Both the position numbers and the translations under genes were made by a program. A stretch of DNA of 64,000 bases, from the NCBI RefSeq assembly GCF_024707525.1, contig NZ_CP062231.1:2356001-2420000 (forward strand), given 5' to 3'. Shown piece by piece: positions 31,970-41,368 of this stretch. The notes beneath the pieces were generated by a model. The model was not told the DNA's origin. It ran no database searches and was given only the letters and a program-made list of their open reading frames with translations. Position 1 is the first letter of the stretch, and each line of letters opens with the position of its first letter. The stretch is from Rhizobium sp. TH2. GTDB taxonomy: Bacteria > Pseudomonadota > Alphaproteobacteria > Rhizobiales > Rhizobiaceae.

Positions 31970-32044
31970 TGGCTCCCCGGGCCGGATTCGAACCGGCGAC
32001 CTGTCGATTAACAGTCGAATGCTCTACCGCTGAGCTACCAGGGA
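31970..32044 (-). tRNA. tRNA-Asn (GTT)
   Basis: 75 bases including encoded CCA. Acceptor stem TCCCTGG pairs with CCGGGGA (one G-T), the anticodon loop CTGTTAA gives GTT, and GGTTCGAATCC is the T loop. It is the border and likely target of the island: the integrase lies just 3' of it. Confidence 0.95.
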
Positions 32045-32248
32045 ATGTCTGCGTTGCCGCAGCGTTGGGTGGCCTAATACAAATGCTTTCCCGATTTGCC
32101 AAGCGATTTTTTGAAGATTCTGCGGAAAAGCGGGGATAGCAGGCATTTCACGTGGTTGGACTATACCCTTCATCCATTATCCACGCCACCAAAATGAACT
32201 TTTGCTTCGCCAAGCCGTATCAAACTGCGACCGCAATGGAATCGCAGC

Positions 32249-33709
32249 ATGCCGCATGAAGCCCACCCGCACTCGCCCGCCATCCTCTGGTTCCGCCGGG
32301 ACCTCCGGTTGGCCGACAATCCCGCACTCGAGAAGGCTTTATCGACCGGAGCCCCGGTCATCTGCCTCTATATCCGCGAGCCGAACGATCCCCATGCCGG
32401 CGCCAGTGGTGCGGCGCAGGCGTGGTGGCTGCACCATTCCCTAGTGGCGCTGGATGCGGAACTCCGGGCGCGGGGCAATCGCCTGCTGCTGCTCACCGGC
32501 GACCCCCGTCATCTCATCGAATGGCTGACCGCGAAGACTGGTGCGCAAGCTGTCTTCTGGAATCGCCGCTATGATGGCCAAGGCCGCCAAACCCATACCG
32601 AGATCAAGGCCGAACTCCGCAAGGCGGGCATCCGCGCCGAAAGCTGCTCGGGCTTTCTCATGCACGATCCTGCCGTGCTCCAGACTAAGCAGGGTAAGCG
32701 CTACGCCGTCTACACGCCCTTCTGGAAAGCATTCTCCGCGTCTTACGAACCGCCCTCGCCCATAGCGGCTCCGAAGTCCATTCCGGCTGCTGGGCAAGAA
32801 ATCGAAAGCGAGTCGCTGAAGGATTGGCACCTGTTGCCGACAAAGCCCGACTGGGCAAAGGGATTCGCCGATCTCTGGCAACCCGGCCAAGCTGGCGCAC
32901 ATAAGTGCCTGGCAGAGTTCATTGCCAATCAACTTCAGGACTATGGCGACCAGCGCGATTTTCCGGCGACGCCAGCCACCTCGCGCCTGTCGCCCCATCT
33001 CGCCTTCGGTGAAATCTCGCCACATGCCCTGTGGCGCGCAACGATCGGCTCCAAGTCGCCTGCCGGCGATATCGAGCGCTTCCGCAAGGAAATCGTCTGG
33101 CGCGAATTCGCCTGGCACGTCTATTTTCACAATCCAGACATGGCTGACACCAATCTCGACCGCCGCTTCGACCGTTTCGGCTGGAAACATGCCCCGAAGA
33201 AACTTGAAGCCTGGCAACGCGGCATGACCGGCTACCCCATTGTCGATGCCGGCATGCGCGAACTCTGGCATTCCGGCACTATGCACAATCGCGTCCGGAT
33301 GATCGTCGCCTCGTTCCTGATCAAGGACCTGCTGATCGACTGGCGTGAGGGCGAACGCTGGTTCCGCGACACGCTGCTCGATGCCGACCGCGCCAGCAAT
33401 GCCTTCAACTGGCAATGGGTCGCCGGCTGCGGCGCGGATGCCTCGCCCTTCTTCCGCATCTTCAATCCCATTCGACAGGGCGAGACATTCGATTCCAAGG
33501 GAGCCTACGTCAGGCGCTTCTGCCCGGAACTCACAGACCTGCCGGACCACTATATCCACAAGCCTTTCGAAGCACCGAGGGAAGTCTTGGAAGAAGCAGG
33601 AGTGACGCTGGGCAAAACCTACCCCCATACCATCGTAGATCACGCTGAGGCCCGCGACGCAGCACTTGCTGCGTTCCGCGCCACGCGTCAGGACCGCGAA
33701 GACGACTGA
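32249..33709 (+). CDS. phrB: Deoxyribodipyrimidine photo-lyase
   Basis: 486 residues, full length for a class I cyclobutane-dimer photolyase. The N-terminal antenna-binding domain begins ILWFRRDLRLADNPAL. The FAD domain shows WREFAWHVYF, the conserved GYPIVDAGMREL, MHNRVRMIVASFLIKDLLIDWREGERWF, and NAFNWQWVAGCGADASPFFRIFNP with the Trp electron path. It repairs UV pyrimidine dimers in DNA using blue light. It is the first core gene after tRNA-Asn. The start has only a weak ribosome site. Confidence 0.95.
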   Translation: MPHEAHPHSPAILWFRRDLRLADNPALEKALSTGAPVICLYIREPNDPHAGASGAAQAWWLHHSLVALDAELRARGNRLLLLTGDPRHLIEWLTAKTGAQAVFWNRRYDGQGRQTHTEIKAELRKAGIRAESCSGFLMHDPAVLQTKQGKRYAVYTPFWKAFSASYEPPSPIAAPKSIPAAGQEIESESLKDWHLLPTKPDWAKGFADLWQPGQAGAHKCLAEFIANQLQDYGDQRDFPATPATSRLSPHLAFGEISPHALWRATIGSKSPAGDIERFRKEIVWREFAWHVYFHNPDMADTNLDRRFDRFGWKHAPKKLEAWQRGMTGYPIVDAGMRELWHSGTMHNRVRMIVASFLIKDLLIDWREGERWFRDTLLDADRASNAFNWQWVAGCGADASPFFRIFNPIRQGETFDSKGAYVRRFCPELTDLPDHYIHKPFEAPREVLEEAGVTLGKTYPHTIVDHAEARDAALAAFRATRQDREDD

Positions 33710-33854
33710 AAGCCTTCCAATCAGTCGTTTTGAAACGCTCTGGGAAATGTTTTCTCCACCCTCAACTTCGGGCAGCAACATATTTCTTGCGCTCGAACCC
33801 TTGCCGATGAAATAGACGCGGCATAGTTTCACGCCACGAAAACGGAATGATCCG

Positions 33855-34895
33855 ATGCCCACGCATGACAATGTCCTCGAAGCCATCGGCAACACGCCGC
33901 TCATCAAGCTCAACCGCGCCTCGGAGCTGACCGGCTGCGCCATTTATGGCAAGGCCGAGTTCATGAACCCGGGCCAGTCGGTCAAAGATCGCGCGGCGCT
34001 CTACATCATCAGGGATGCCGAGAAGCGGGGCCTGCTCAAGCCCGGTGGCGTCATTGTCGAAGGCACGGCCGGCAATACCGGCATCGGGCTCGCCATGGTC
34101 GCCCAGGCGCTCGGCTACCGCACCGTCATCGTCATCCCCGAGACACAGAGCCAGGAAAAGAAGGACGCCCTGAAGCTGCTCGGCGCCGAACTGGTGGAAG
34201 TCCCGGCCGTTCCCTACAAGAACCCCAACAATTACGTGAAGCTCTCCGGCCGCCTTGCCGATGAACTGGCCAAGACCGAGCCCAACGGCGCGATCTGGGC
34301 CAACCAGTTCGACAACACGATCAACCGCCAGGCCCATATCGAAACCACCGCGCCCGAGATATGGTCGGATACGTCAGGCCAGGTTGATGGCTTCGTCTGC
34401 GCCGTCGGTTCCGGCGGCACGCTGGCGGGTGTCGCGGCCGGTCTCAAGGGTTTCAACCCGGATATCAAGATCGGCCTCGCCGATCCGGAAGGCGCCGCGC
34501 TCTACGAATATTACACATCGGGCGAGTTCAAATCGCCCGGTTCCTCGATCACTGAGGGAATCGGCCAGGGCCGCATCACCGCCAATCTCGAAGGCTTCGT
34601 GCCTGATTTTTCCTATAGAATCCCGGATTCGGAGGCGATACCGCTGGTCTTCGACCTCATCCAGCATGAGGGCCTCTGCCTCGGCGGCTCCTCCGGCATC
34701 AATATTGCCGGCGCGATCCGCCTTGCCAGGGACCTCGGCCCGGGCCATACCATCGTCACCGTGCTTTGCGACTACGGCAACCGCTATCAGTCCAAGCTGT
34801 TCAACCCGGAATTCCTTAGCTCCAAGGGCCTGCCGGTCCCCGAATGGATCGCGCGCAAGTCCACTATCAAGCCGCCTTACGAAACAGCCGAGTAA
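33855..34895 (+). CDS. cysK: Cysteine synthase A (O-acetylserine sulfhydrylase)
   Basis: 346 residues, a PLP enzyme converting O-acetylserine and sulfide to cysteine. The PLP Lys is in PGQSVKDRAA (about residue 46); TAGNTGIG is the substrate loop; GSGGTLAG binds phosphate of PLP; SSGIN near 285 contacts the pyridine. It is 3 bp from alaX and the following genes are on the same strand, so cysK-alaX-sseA-GNAT look like one operon of sulfur and proofreading functions. Confidence 0.95.
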   Translation: MPTHDNVLEAIGNTPLIKLNRASELTGCAIYGKAEFMNPGQSVKDRAALYIIRDAEKRGLLKPGGVIVEGTAGNTGIGLAMVAQALGYRTVIVIPETQSQEKKDALKLLGAELVEVPAVPYKNPNNYVKLSGRLADELAKTEPNGAIWANQFDNTINRQAHIETTAPEIWSDTSGQVDGFVCAVGSGGTLAGVAAGLKGFNPDIKIGLADPEGAALYEYYTSGEFKSPGSSITEGIGQGRITANLEGFVPDFSYRIPDSEAIPLVFDLIQHEGLCLGGSSGINIAGAIRLARDLGPGHTIVTVLCDYGNRYQSKLFNPEFLSSKGLPVPEWIARKSTIKPPYETAE

Positions 34896-34898
34896 TTC

Positions 34899-35630
34899 AT
34901 GCCCACGCTTCCGCTTTTCCGTGACGATTTCTATCTCTCGACAGCGGAGGCGACCGTCACGGCGGTACGGGAAACCGGAGCGATCGAACTCGACCAGTCC
35001 TGTTTCTACGCCACGTCGGGCGGCCAGCCCGGCGACACAGGCTTTCTGGAGCGCGCCGACGGTTCCAGGATCGAACTCGGCGTCACCGTCAACGGCGAGG
35101 ACAAGAGCGTCATCCTGCATGTCCCGCTCGAGGGCCAACCCACACCCGAGATCGGTGAGAAGCTGACGATCCACGTCGACTGGCCGCGCCGCTACAAGCT
35201 CATGCGCATGCACACCGCCTGCCACATCCTCTCAGTCGTCTGCCAGTATCCGATCACCGGCGCCGCAGTCGGCGAGGATGAGAGCCGCGTCGATTTCGAC
35301 ATGGCCGAAACCATCGACAAGGACGCGGTGACGGCTGATATGATGGAGATCGTCCGCGCCAACCATCCCGTCTATCTGCAATGGATCACCGACGCCGAAC
35401 TCGCCGCCAATCCAGGCATCGTCAAATCCAAGAATGTTCGGCCACCCATGGGCCTCGGCCGGGTTAGCCTCGTCTGCATTGGTGAAAACGCCGCCATCGA
35501 CAGCCAGCCCTGCGGCGGCACGCATGTCTCCGAGACCCAGGAGGTCGGCGATATCCACATCGCCAGGATCGAGAAGAAGGGCAAGGAAAACAGGCGCTTC
35601 CGGATAAGGTTTGGCACGCCCGAGGCCTGA
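34899..35630 (+). CDS. AlaX-type alanyl-tRNA editing protein
   Basis: 243 residues. It is homologous to the editing domain of alanyl-tRNA synthetase and should deacylate Ser-tRNA(Ala) or Gly-tRNA(Ala) in trans. FYATSGGQPGDTGF starts the domain; the zinc ligands are in MRMHTACHIL (HxxxH) and QPCGGTHVSET (Cys, His). There is no aminoacylation part. It overlaps no gene but is 3 bp after cysK. Confidence 0.9.
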   Translation: MPTLPLFRDDFYLSTAEATVTAVRETGAIELDQSCFYATSGGQPGDTGFLERADGSRIELGVTVNGEDKSVILHVPLEGQPTPEIGEKLTIHVDWPRRYKLMRMHTACHILSVVCQYPITGAAVGEDESRVDFDMAETIDKDAVTADMMEIVRANHPVYLQWITDAELAANPGIVKSKNVRPPMGLGRVSLVCIGENAAIDSQPCGGTHVSETQEVGDIHIARIEKKGKENRRFRIRFGTPEA

Positions 35631-35666
35631 TCTTACCTAACGTCAAGTCACCGGGAGGAGACTATT

Positions 35667-36521
35667 ATGTCCGAAGAGAGAAGCCGCTTCATCGTCTCCG
35701 CCGATTGGGTCGAGAAAAACCTCGGCGCGCCCGAATTCAGAATCGTCGATTGCTCCTTCTACCTGCCGGCGCAGAAGCGCAACGCGGCGGAGGAATATGC
35801 CGAGGCGCACATTCCAGGCGCCGTGCTGTTCGACCAGGACAAGATCGCCGATCAATCGTCCAGCCTCGCCCATACCATCCCCTCGCCCGAATATTTCGCT
35901 GAAGAGGTCGGCCGGATCGGCATCTCGGAGACGGACACGATCGTCGTCTATGACGGCATCGGCATGTTCGCCTCGCCCCGCGTCTGGTGGCTGTTCCGGG
36001 TCATGGGCGCCAGGAATGTCTATGTGCTCGACGGCGGCATGGATGGCTGGAAGCGCGATGGCCGCCCGGTGACATCCGAATTGCCCGAACCTGCACCCGC
36101 AACCTTCAAGCCGAACTACGACGCCTCGAAGGTCACCACGCTCGACGCCATGCGCAGGATCGTCGACGCCGGCAAGATCCAGATCGCCGATGCCCGCAGC
36201 GCCGGCCGCTTCACTGGGGTCGATCCCGAGCCCCGCGCCGGGCTGCGCTCCGGCCATATGCCCGGCGCGAAAAGCCTGCCATCGGGCATCTTCGCCGAAA
36301 ACGGCAAGTTCAAGTCGCTGCCGGAACTCAGGAAGACCATCGAGGCATCCGGCATCGATCTCTCGAAGCCCATCGTCACGTCGTGCGGCTCGGGGATAAC
36401 AGCGGCGATCATCACGCTGGCGCTGACATCGCTTGGCCATGCCGACAACACGCTCTATGATGGTTCCTGGACCGAATGGGGCGGCCTTGACGATACGCCC
36501 GTCGTCACCGGCAAGGATTGA
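35667..36521 (+). CDS. sseA: 3-mercaptopyruvate sulfurtransferase
   Basis: 284 residues, two rhodanese domains. The first is inactive-type (about 5-125), the second carries the catalytic Cys in VTSCGSGITAAI near residue 237, the loop sequence (CGSG[IV]TA) of mercaptopyruvate rather than thiosulfate sulfurtransferases. It transfers sulfur from 3-mercaptopyruvate to a thiol or cyanide. It is 36 bp after alaX, preceded by GGGAGGAG. Confidence 0.9.
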   Translation: MSEERSRFIVSADWVEKNLGAPEFRIVDCSFYLPAQKRNAAEEYAEAHIPGAVLFDQDKIADQSSSLAHTIPSPEYFAEEVGRIGISETDTIVVYDGIGMFASPRVWWLFRVMGARNVYVLDGGMDGWKRDGRPVTSELPEPAPATFKPNYDASKVTTLDAMRRIVDAGKIQIADARSAGRFTGVDPEPRAGLRSGHMPGAKSLPSGIFAENGKFKSLPELRKTIEASGIDLSKPIVTSCGSGITAAIITLALTSLGHADNTLYDGSWTEWGGLDDTPVVTGKD

Positions 36522-36524
36522 GAT

Positions 36525-37097
36525 TTGAAAATTACATCACGGAAGACGCCGCGGGCACTCAAGGCGCATATCACACGGCTGGAAATGACCGCGCCACCGC
36601 GCCAGAGTATCGCGCTCCCGGTTAATCTGCATACGGCCGTGATGCGCGTTCCTGACATTCCGCTCGCCTATTATCGTTACCTCTACGATCAGGTCGGCCG
36701 CCGCTGGCACTGGGTCGACCGGCTCAGGATGAGCGACGAAGCCTTGACGGCACTCCTGCGCGACAAGCGCACCGAAGTCACGGTGCTCTACGTCAACGGC
36801 GCGCCGGCGGGCTTCTATGAATTCTTCTGCGAGGACGGGGACACCGTCGAACTCCGCCATTTCGGTCTGATGGAGCATGCGCGCGGCCTCGGCGTCGGCA
36901 AGTGGTTCCTGCTGCAGACCCTTTATGCGGCCTGGGCGCATGAGCCGAAGAAGGTCGTGGTCACCACCAACAATCTCGACCATCCCCGCGCGCTGCAGCT
37001 ATACCAGATGTTCGGCTTCTCGCCCGTTTCCACGTCAGACGCACTGGTGCGCCCGCTCAGCGACGACGAGATCCTGAGAATGCATAAGGGTGGCTGA
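36525..37097 (+). CDS. GNAT family N-acetyltransferase
   Basis: 190 residues. The TTG start 3 bp after sseA has AAGGA upstream; an ATG at 36585 is an alternative. The acetyl-CoA pyrophosphate loop is LMEHARGLGVGKWFLLQTL (about 105-125), and the NLDHPRALQLYQMFGFSPV end is the beta6-beta7 part of the fold. The substrate is unknown. It lies at the end of the cysK-alaX-sseA run. Confidence 0.85.
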   Translation: MKITSRKTPRALKAHITRLEMTAPPRQSIALPVNLHTAVMRVPDIPLAYYRYLYDQVGRRWHWVDRLRMSDEALTALLRDKRTEVTVLYVNGAPAGFYEFFCEDGDTVELRHFGLMEHARGLGVGKWFLLQTLYAAWAHEPKKVVVTTNNLDHPRALQLYQMFGFSPVSTSDALVRPLSDDEILRMHKGG

Positions 37098-37100
37098 CGA

Positions 37101-37526
37101 ATGAATACCGAGGGCCAACCGGTTGTCGTCAGGCGGAGGTTCCGCTGGCAGTACGCCCTCATCATCATCGCGGCTGCCATTCTGTTCTTCTGGGAGCCGA
37201 TCGACGACTGGTTGAATTTCGAGACCCAGACCGTCGAGGTCAAATCGGTCCAAACGCTCTGCACTGCGTTCGATGAAGACAGCCCCGTGCCGCGCGAAGT
37301 CGGCCCATGCGATGAAATCCGGACCGAGTATGGAAGCAACGCAACGGCAGAAATCCGCGAGCAGACCTTCGTCTCCTTCGACTACACCTCGCCCGCCGAT
37401 GGCAACGTCCACGGCACCAAGATCGTCCGTGAAAAGGACGATGCCGGCCAGCCGATCCAGGTCGGCAGCCGCATCACGGTCCGCCTATCCAGCAAGCAGG
37501 CTGACTTCGTGAAGCCGGATCAATGA
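37101..37526 (+). CDS. Small membrane-anchored protein, paralogue 1
   Basis: 141 residues. One N-terminal membrane helix (YALIIIAAAILFFWEP) then an extracytoplasmic part with two Cys (QTLCTAF and GPCDEI) that could form a disulfide. It shares the pattern VExxxVxxxC ... C ... FxYxSPADxxVH with the next gene. Its function is unknown. It is 3 bp after the GNAT gene. Confidence 0.7.
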   Translation: MNTEGQPVVVRRRFRWQYALIIIAAAILFFWEPIDDWLNFETQTVEVKSVQTLCTAFDEDSPVPREVGPCDEIRTEYGSNATAEIREQTFVSFDYTSPADGNVHGTKIVREKDDAGQPIQVGSRITVRLSSKQADFVKPDQ

Positions 37527-37583
37527 CGATTAGGATTCTATCTCATCGTTTAATCATATCTGAATTGCTTTGGCCGATTGTGA

Positions 37584-38036
37584 ATGAAATCTCACGTTGT
37601 GCTCGGCATGGTCAAACGACTCGTTATCTCTTTTTGCTTGGTTCTCCTTTTAGGCTGCGCCGCCATCCCCGCATTCCTGATATGGGATCGCAAGCATAAC
37701 TACGTTTCCATGGCGGTTGCTGTCGAGCACGTCGAAGTCATGTGCAGCACTGAGAGAAATCGGTATCGACTAAGCCTCAGACGGCCGAAGCATCGGACCA
37801 TCAAATCGAAAGTCGCATCTTGTGCGGAAGTGCTGCAACGGCTCAGAGAAACCAGTGATGATAGAGCCGATATCATAACCTGGGCTCGTATTGACTTTCA
37901 CTATCGATCGCCCGCCGATCATCAGGTTCATCTCGGAAGACGTTGGCTCCGGCTCCGTCCTGACTATCCGGCCCACAGGATTCCCGATCAAATTACCATC
38001 CTCGCTTCGCTCCATGATCCGCTGAGAGTGAGATAG
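37584..38036 (+). CDS. Small exported protein, paralogue 2
   Basis: 150 residues. A basic start then a hydrophobic segment ending LLLGCAA, which may be a lipobox, so it could be a lipoprotein. The following part repeats the two-Cys and SPADxxVH pattern of the preceding gene (HVEVMCST, VASCAEVL, FHYRSPADHQVH), so the two arose by duplication. The start could also be the ATG eight codons later. No function known. Confidence 0.65.
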   Translation: MKSHVVLGMVKRLVISFCLVLLLGCAAIPAFLIWDRKHNYVSMAVAVEHVEVMCSTERNRYRLSLRRPKHRTIKSKVASCAEVLQRLRETSDDRADIITWARIDFHYRSPADHQVHLGRRWLRLRPDYPAHRIPDQITILASLHDPLRVR

Positions 38037-38304
38037 GATGATGGACAGCCGATCGCATTCAGGGTGATTGGTGGGGGCAAGAAATGAGACCGGCCAGCCA
38101 GTAGCCAAGCGCGATGTCATTGCCATCAGGGTTTCCCGGCTAAATCCCGCGCGTTACATCGACTGATGCTGGGACGGACTGCTGCATTTCAAAGCTCCCA
38201 CCGGACTCAGCGCCCTGTGCCGGCAGGTTCGCTTTTACAAGTTCCGGGTGGAAGCTAAGGCGCGGGTGGATCATGAAGATACATCACCAACCGAGGAGCC
38301 TGTC

Positions 38305-38775
38305 ATGTCCATACATTTCACCGCCATGCCGACCAAAGACGCCGAAGCCTTCTGGAACGGCGGCACCGATGCCTACGGCCTCACGCCCGACACCATGGTG
38401 TCCGACGGCCCCGGCCATCCCTGCCGTCATTGCCTCGCCAATATCGACGAGGGTGAGAAACTGTTGGTCTTCGCTTACCGGCCCTTCCCTGAAGTCCAGG
38501 CATTTGCCGAGACCGGCCCGATCTTCCTGCACGCCAAACCCTGTAAGCGCTATGCCGCCGAGGAGGTCAGCCCCGCCATCCTCGCCACCAGCCCGGATTT
38601 CATCCTGCGCGGTTATAACGAAGAGAACAGAATCGTCTACGGCACCGGCAAGGTCACGCCGATTGCAGATATTCCAAGCTATTCCGAGGCGCTTTTCGTC
38701 CGTGACGATATCGCCTATGTCCACGTCCGCTCCGCCCGCAACAGCTGCTACCAGTGCCGCATCGACCGGGCGTGA
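38305..38775 (+). CDS. DUF1203 domain protein
   Basis: 156 residues; GAGGAG before ATG supports this start over an upstream one. The DUF1203 pattern is present: GHPCRHCLANIDEGEKLLVFAYRPF, GPIFLHAKPCKRY and the final YVHVRSARNSCYQCRI. Cys pairs suggest metal or disulfide. No function is known for the family. It is preceded by about 270 bp in which I see nothing. Confidence 0.8.
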   Translation: MSIHFTAMPTKDAEAFWNGGTDAYGLTPDTMVSDGPGHPCRHCLANIDEGEKLLVFAYRPFPEVQAFAETGPIFLHAKPCKRYAAEEVSPAILATSPDFILRGYNEENRIVYGTGKVTPIADIPSYSEALFVRDDIAYVHVRSARNSCYQCRIDRA

Positions 38776-39058
38776 ACGCGCCTTGAAAAGCCGTATCACC
38801 GAGGCTTTTGGTCAACCCGCTGACTCCCAGTTGGCGGGTCGTATATCCCCGGCATTTACTGTAACGTACTTGCGGGACACCATTCTTTTCGACAGGCTAC
38901 CTCGCTATGGGCGGCAGACATACCCGCCCGAGAAACCGAGGGGGGACAAGCATGTTTCAACAAGCATTCCGAGCGCTGCGGATAGTGGCTTGACCGGCCG
39001 CCTTCCCTGATACCGATCCGGGCGGCACCCGGTGTGAGTTACCTACGGAGATGCCAAC

Positions 39059-39517
39059 ATGCGAAAGCCATTTCTCATCCTCATCGCAGCCGCGGTGGCC
39101 CTGTCGATGGGGACCGCCATAGCCGGTCCGCTGCAGGCGCCGTCGCACCCGACGGTGTCGAGCGACAACGGACTGTTCGTCACTGTCGCCAAGAAGAAGA
39201 AGACCGTCAAGAAGAAGAAGACGGTCAAGAAGACAAATAAGAACGGCAAGACGACGAAGAAAACCACGAAGACGAAAAAGACAACCAAAAAGAACTACAA
39301 CAACAACAACAGATATCATAACAACCGCTACAACCACGGCTACAGGGCCTGGAACCGGCGGCCGTACTACGGCAGCGTCGTCGCCGGCGTGGCGCTCGGC
39401 ACGGTCATCGTCGTGGGCGCATCGCGCGTGCCGGTGCAGCCTGATCCGGATCTGTGCTGGTACTGGTCGAACAACGGCCAGACCAGCGGCTATTGGGATT
39501 ATTGCGTCCCGCGCTAA
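39059..39517 (+). CDS. Secreted Lys/Asn-rich low-complexity protein
   Basis: 152 residues. Signal peptide (about 1-22, LILIAAAVALSMGTAIAG). A Lys/Thr tract (KKKKTVKKKKTVKK, about 45-80), an Asn/Tyr/His stretch, a hydrophobic segment (VVAGVALGTVIVVGASRV) and a C-terminal LCWYWSNNGQTSGYWDYC motif with two Cys, seen in small rhizobial envelope proteins. It is followed by a strong terminator. Its role is unknown; the basic tract may bind nucleic acid or cell-wall polymers. Confidence 0.75.
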   Translation: MRKPFLILIAAAVALSMGTAIAGPLQAPSHPTVSSDNGLFVTVAKKKKTVKKKKTVKKTNKNGKTTKKTTKTKKTTKKNYNNNNRYHNNRYNHGYRAWNRRPYYGSVVAGVALGTVIVVGASRVPVQPDPDLCWYWSNNGQTSGYWDYCVPR

Positions 39518-39543
39518 CGCTGGACCCGCATATCCCGAACGAA

Positions 39544-39573
39544 AAAGGCCGGCGGATCGCTCCGCCGGCCTTT
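39544..39573. terminator. Bidirectional intrinsic terminator
   Basis: AAAGGCCGGCGGA - TCGC - TCCGCCGGCCTTT with A and T tracts on both sides, between the convergent Lys-rich gene and ald. It can serve both strands. Confidence 0.8.
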
Positions 39574-39593
39574 GAATTTTTGAGCGTGCCCAA

Positions 39594-40709
39594 TCAGGCA
39601 GCGAGTGCTGCTTCCGCCTCATGCATCTGCAGGCCAAGCGCTTCCGCCACCGGCAGGTTGGTGATCTTGCCCTTGTGGACGTTGAGGCCGTTGCGCAGGT
39701 GCTTGTCGGCGAGGATCGCCTTGATGCCCTTGTCGGCAAGCGCCAGGCCGTGGAAGATCGTGGCATTGTTCAGCGCATGCGCCGAGGTCACCGGCACGGC
39801 GCCCGGCATGTTGGCGACACAATAGTGGATGATGCCGTCAACCTCGTAGGTCGGGTCCGAATGCGTCGTCGCATGCGAGGTCTCGAAGCAGCCGCCCTGG
39901 TCGATCGCAACGTCGACGATCACAGCGCCCTTCTTCATGCCGCCGAGCATCTTGCGCGTCACCAGCTTCGGAGCAGCGGCACCGGGGATCAGCACCGCGC
40001 CGATCACGAGATCGGCCGAGAAGACTTCGCTTTCCAGCGCGTCGATCGACGAGAAGCGGGTATGAACCCGGCCGCCGAAGATATCGTCGAGCTGGCGCAG
40101 ACGCGGCAGCGAACGGTCGAGGATGGTAACGTCGGCACCGAGGCCGACCGCCATGTTGGCCGCATGCAGGCCGACGACGCCGCCGCCGATGACGACGACC
40201 TTGCCCGGCAGCACGCCCGGCACGCCGCCGAGCAGCACGCCACGGCCGCCATAGGCCTTCTGGAGTGCCACCGCGCCGGCCTGGATCGACAGGCGTCCGG
40301 CCACTTCCGACATCGGTGCGAGCAGCGGCAGGCCGCCACGATCGTCGGTCACGGTCTCATAGGCAACGGCGGTGACGCCCGAAGCGAGCAGGCCCTTGGT
40401 CTGTTCCGGATCCGGAGCCAGGTGCAGGTAGGTATAGAGGATCTGGCCTTCGCGCAGCTGCACCCATTCGGACGGCTGCGGCTCCTTGACCTTCACGATC
40501 ATGTCGGAATTCTGGAAGACTTCAGAGGCGGTTGCGGCGATCTTCGCGCCGGCGGCGATATAATCGGCGTCCGAGGCGCTGATGCCGGCACCGGCATTGG
40601 TCTCGATGAGAACGGAATGGCCATGCGCCACATATTCGCGGACGGAGGCAGGCGTCAGGCCGACGCGGTATTCGTGATTCTTGATTTCCTTCGGGCAACC
40701 GACGCGCAT
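39594..40709 (-). CDS. ald: Alanine dehydrogenase
   Basis: 371 residues; AGGGGA before ATG sets the start. NAD-dependent interconversion of alanine and pyruvate plus ammonia. The start [20 protein letters not shown] is diagnostic; catalytic Lys near residue 74 in [10 protein letters not shown], His near 96 in [10 protein letters not shown], and the NAD loop [21 protein letters not shown]. Divergent from an Lrp-type regulator, as in other alphaproteobacteria where it controls ald in response to alanine. Confidence 0.95.
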   Translation of the reverse strand: MRVGCPKEIKNHEYRVGLTPASVREYVAHGHSVLIETNAGAGISASDADYIAAGAKIAATASEVFQNSDMIVKVKEPQPSEWVQLREGQILYTYLHLAPDPEQTKGLLASGVTAVAYETVTDDRGGLPLLAPMSEVAGRLSIQAGAVALQKAYGGRGVLLGGVPGVLPGKVVVIGGGVVGLHAANMAVGLGADVTILDRSLPRLRQLDDIFGGRVHTRFSSIDALESEVFSADLVIGAVLIPGAAAPKLVTRKMLGGMKKGAVIVDVAIDQGGCFETSHATTHSDPTYEVDGIIHYCVANMPGAVPVTSAHALNNATIFHGLALADKGIKAILADKHLRNGLNVHKGKITNLPVAEALGLQMHEAEAALAA

Positions 40710-40863
40710 GGATATTCCCCTGTCTTTGATGTTCTGGGCGGGTTTCGATATGCGCGGGATTAGACTGCAAAGCCCACGAAATGTCCTTGCAAAGTTGCAT
40801 TGCCGGACAGCCACCATTCGAATATTATTGCAAGTCAAAACGATTAATTCGAAGGACGTGCGA
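40710..40863. promoter_or_regulatory. ald/regulator divergent promoter region
   Basis: 154 bp between ald and the Lrp-type gene. AT-rich in the middle (CGAATATTATTGCAAGTC), the kind of sequence where Lrp family proteins bind. No exact operator is assigned. Confidence 0.4.
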
Positions 40864-41331
40864 ATGGACAAGCTGGATCAAATCGATCTCGCCATCTTGA
40901 AGACTCTGCAGCAGGATGGCCGCATCTCCAATGCCGACCTTGCCGGCAAGGTCGGCCTGTCGCCGTCCTCCTGCTCGCGCCGCCTCGACATCCTCGAAAA
41001 ATCCGGCGTCATATCGGGCTATTATGCCCAGGTGTCGCATAAGGCGCTCGACTACAAGATGATCGCCATCGTCCACATCTCCCTGTCCGGCCAGTTCGCC
41101 AAGACGCTCGCCGAATTCGAAGCCGCGGTAAAACGCGTGCCAAATATCCTCGTCTGCTACCTGATGTCGGGCGAATACGACTACATCCTGCGCGTCGCCT
41201 GCAAGGATCTCGAGGATTACGAGCGCATCCACCGCGACTGGCTCTCGGCCCTGCCCCATGTGGTGAAGATCAATTCGAGCTTCGCATTGCGTGAGATCAT
41301 CGATCGGCCGAACGTCGCGGCGTTTGGGTAA
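40864..41331 (+). CDS. Lrp/AsnC family regulator, likely of ald
   Basis: 155 residues; start chosen from GGACG and the family start [23 protein letters not shown] about 5-50 ([24 protein letters not shown]), then the RAM/ligand-binding domain ([24 protein letters not shown]). Next to and divergent from ald, it is probably the alanine-responsive activator (AldR/Lrp-like). Confidence 0.9.
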   Translation: MDKLDQIDLAILKTLQQDGRISNADLAGKVGLSPSSCSRRLDILEKSGVISGYYAQVSHKALDYKMIAIVHISLSGQFAKTLAEFEAAVKRVPNILVCYLMSGEYDYILRVACKDLEDYERIHRDWLSALPHVVKINSSFALREIIDRPNVAAFG

Positions 41332-41368
41332 AGATCGAGGATTGGTCACTGCTCTTGACAGTCGAGTT

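Noticed and set aside
32441-33943. 500-codon open frame on the minus strand opposite the photolyase gene
   Set aside because: It mirrors phrB in an opposite frame, has no recognisable domain and its composition follows GC-rich third-position bias; phrB itself is certain.
38776-39058. Short frames between DUF1203 and the Lys-rich protein
   Set aside because: Only 13-codon or weak frames without ribosome sites; nothing supportable.
39621-40763. Long plus-strand frame opposite ald
   Set aside because: Antisense shadow of a certain gene with arginine/histidine-rich composition and no ribosome site.
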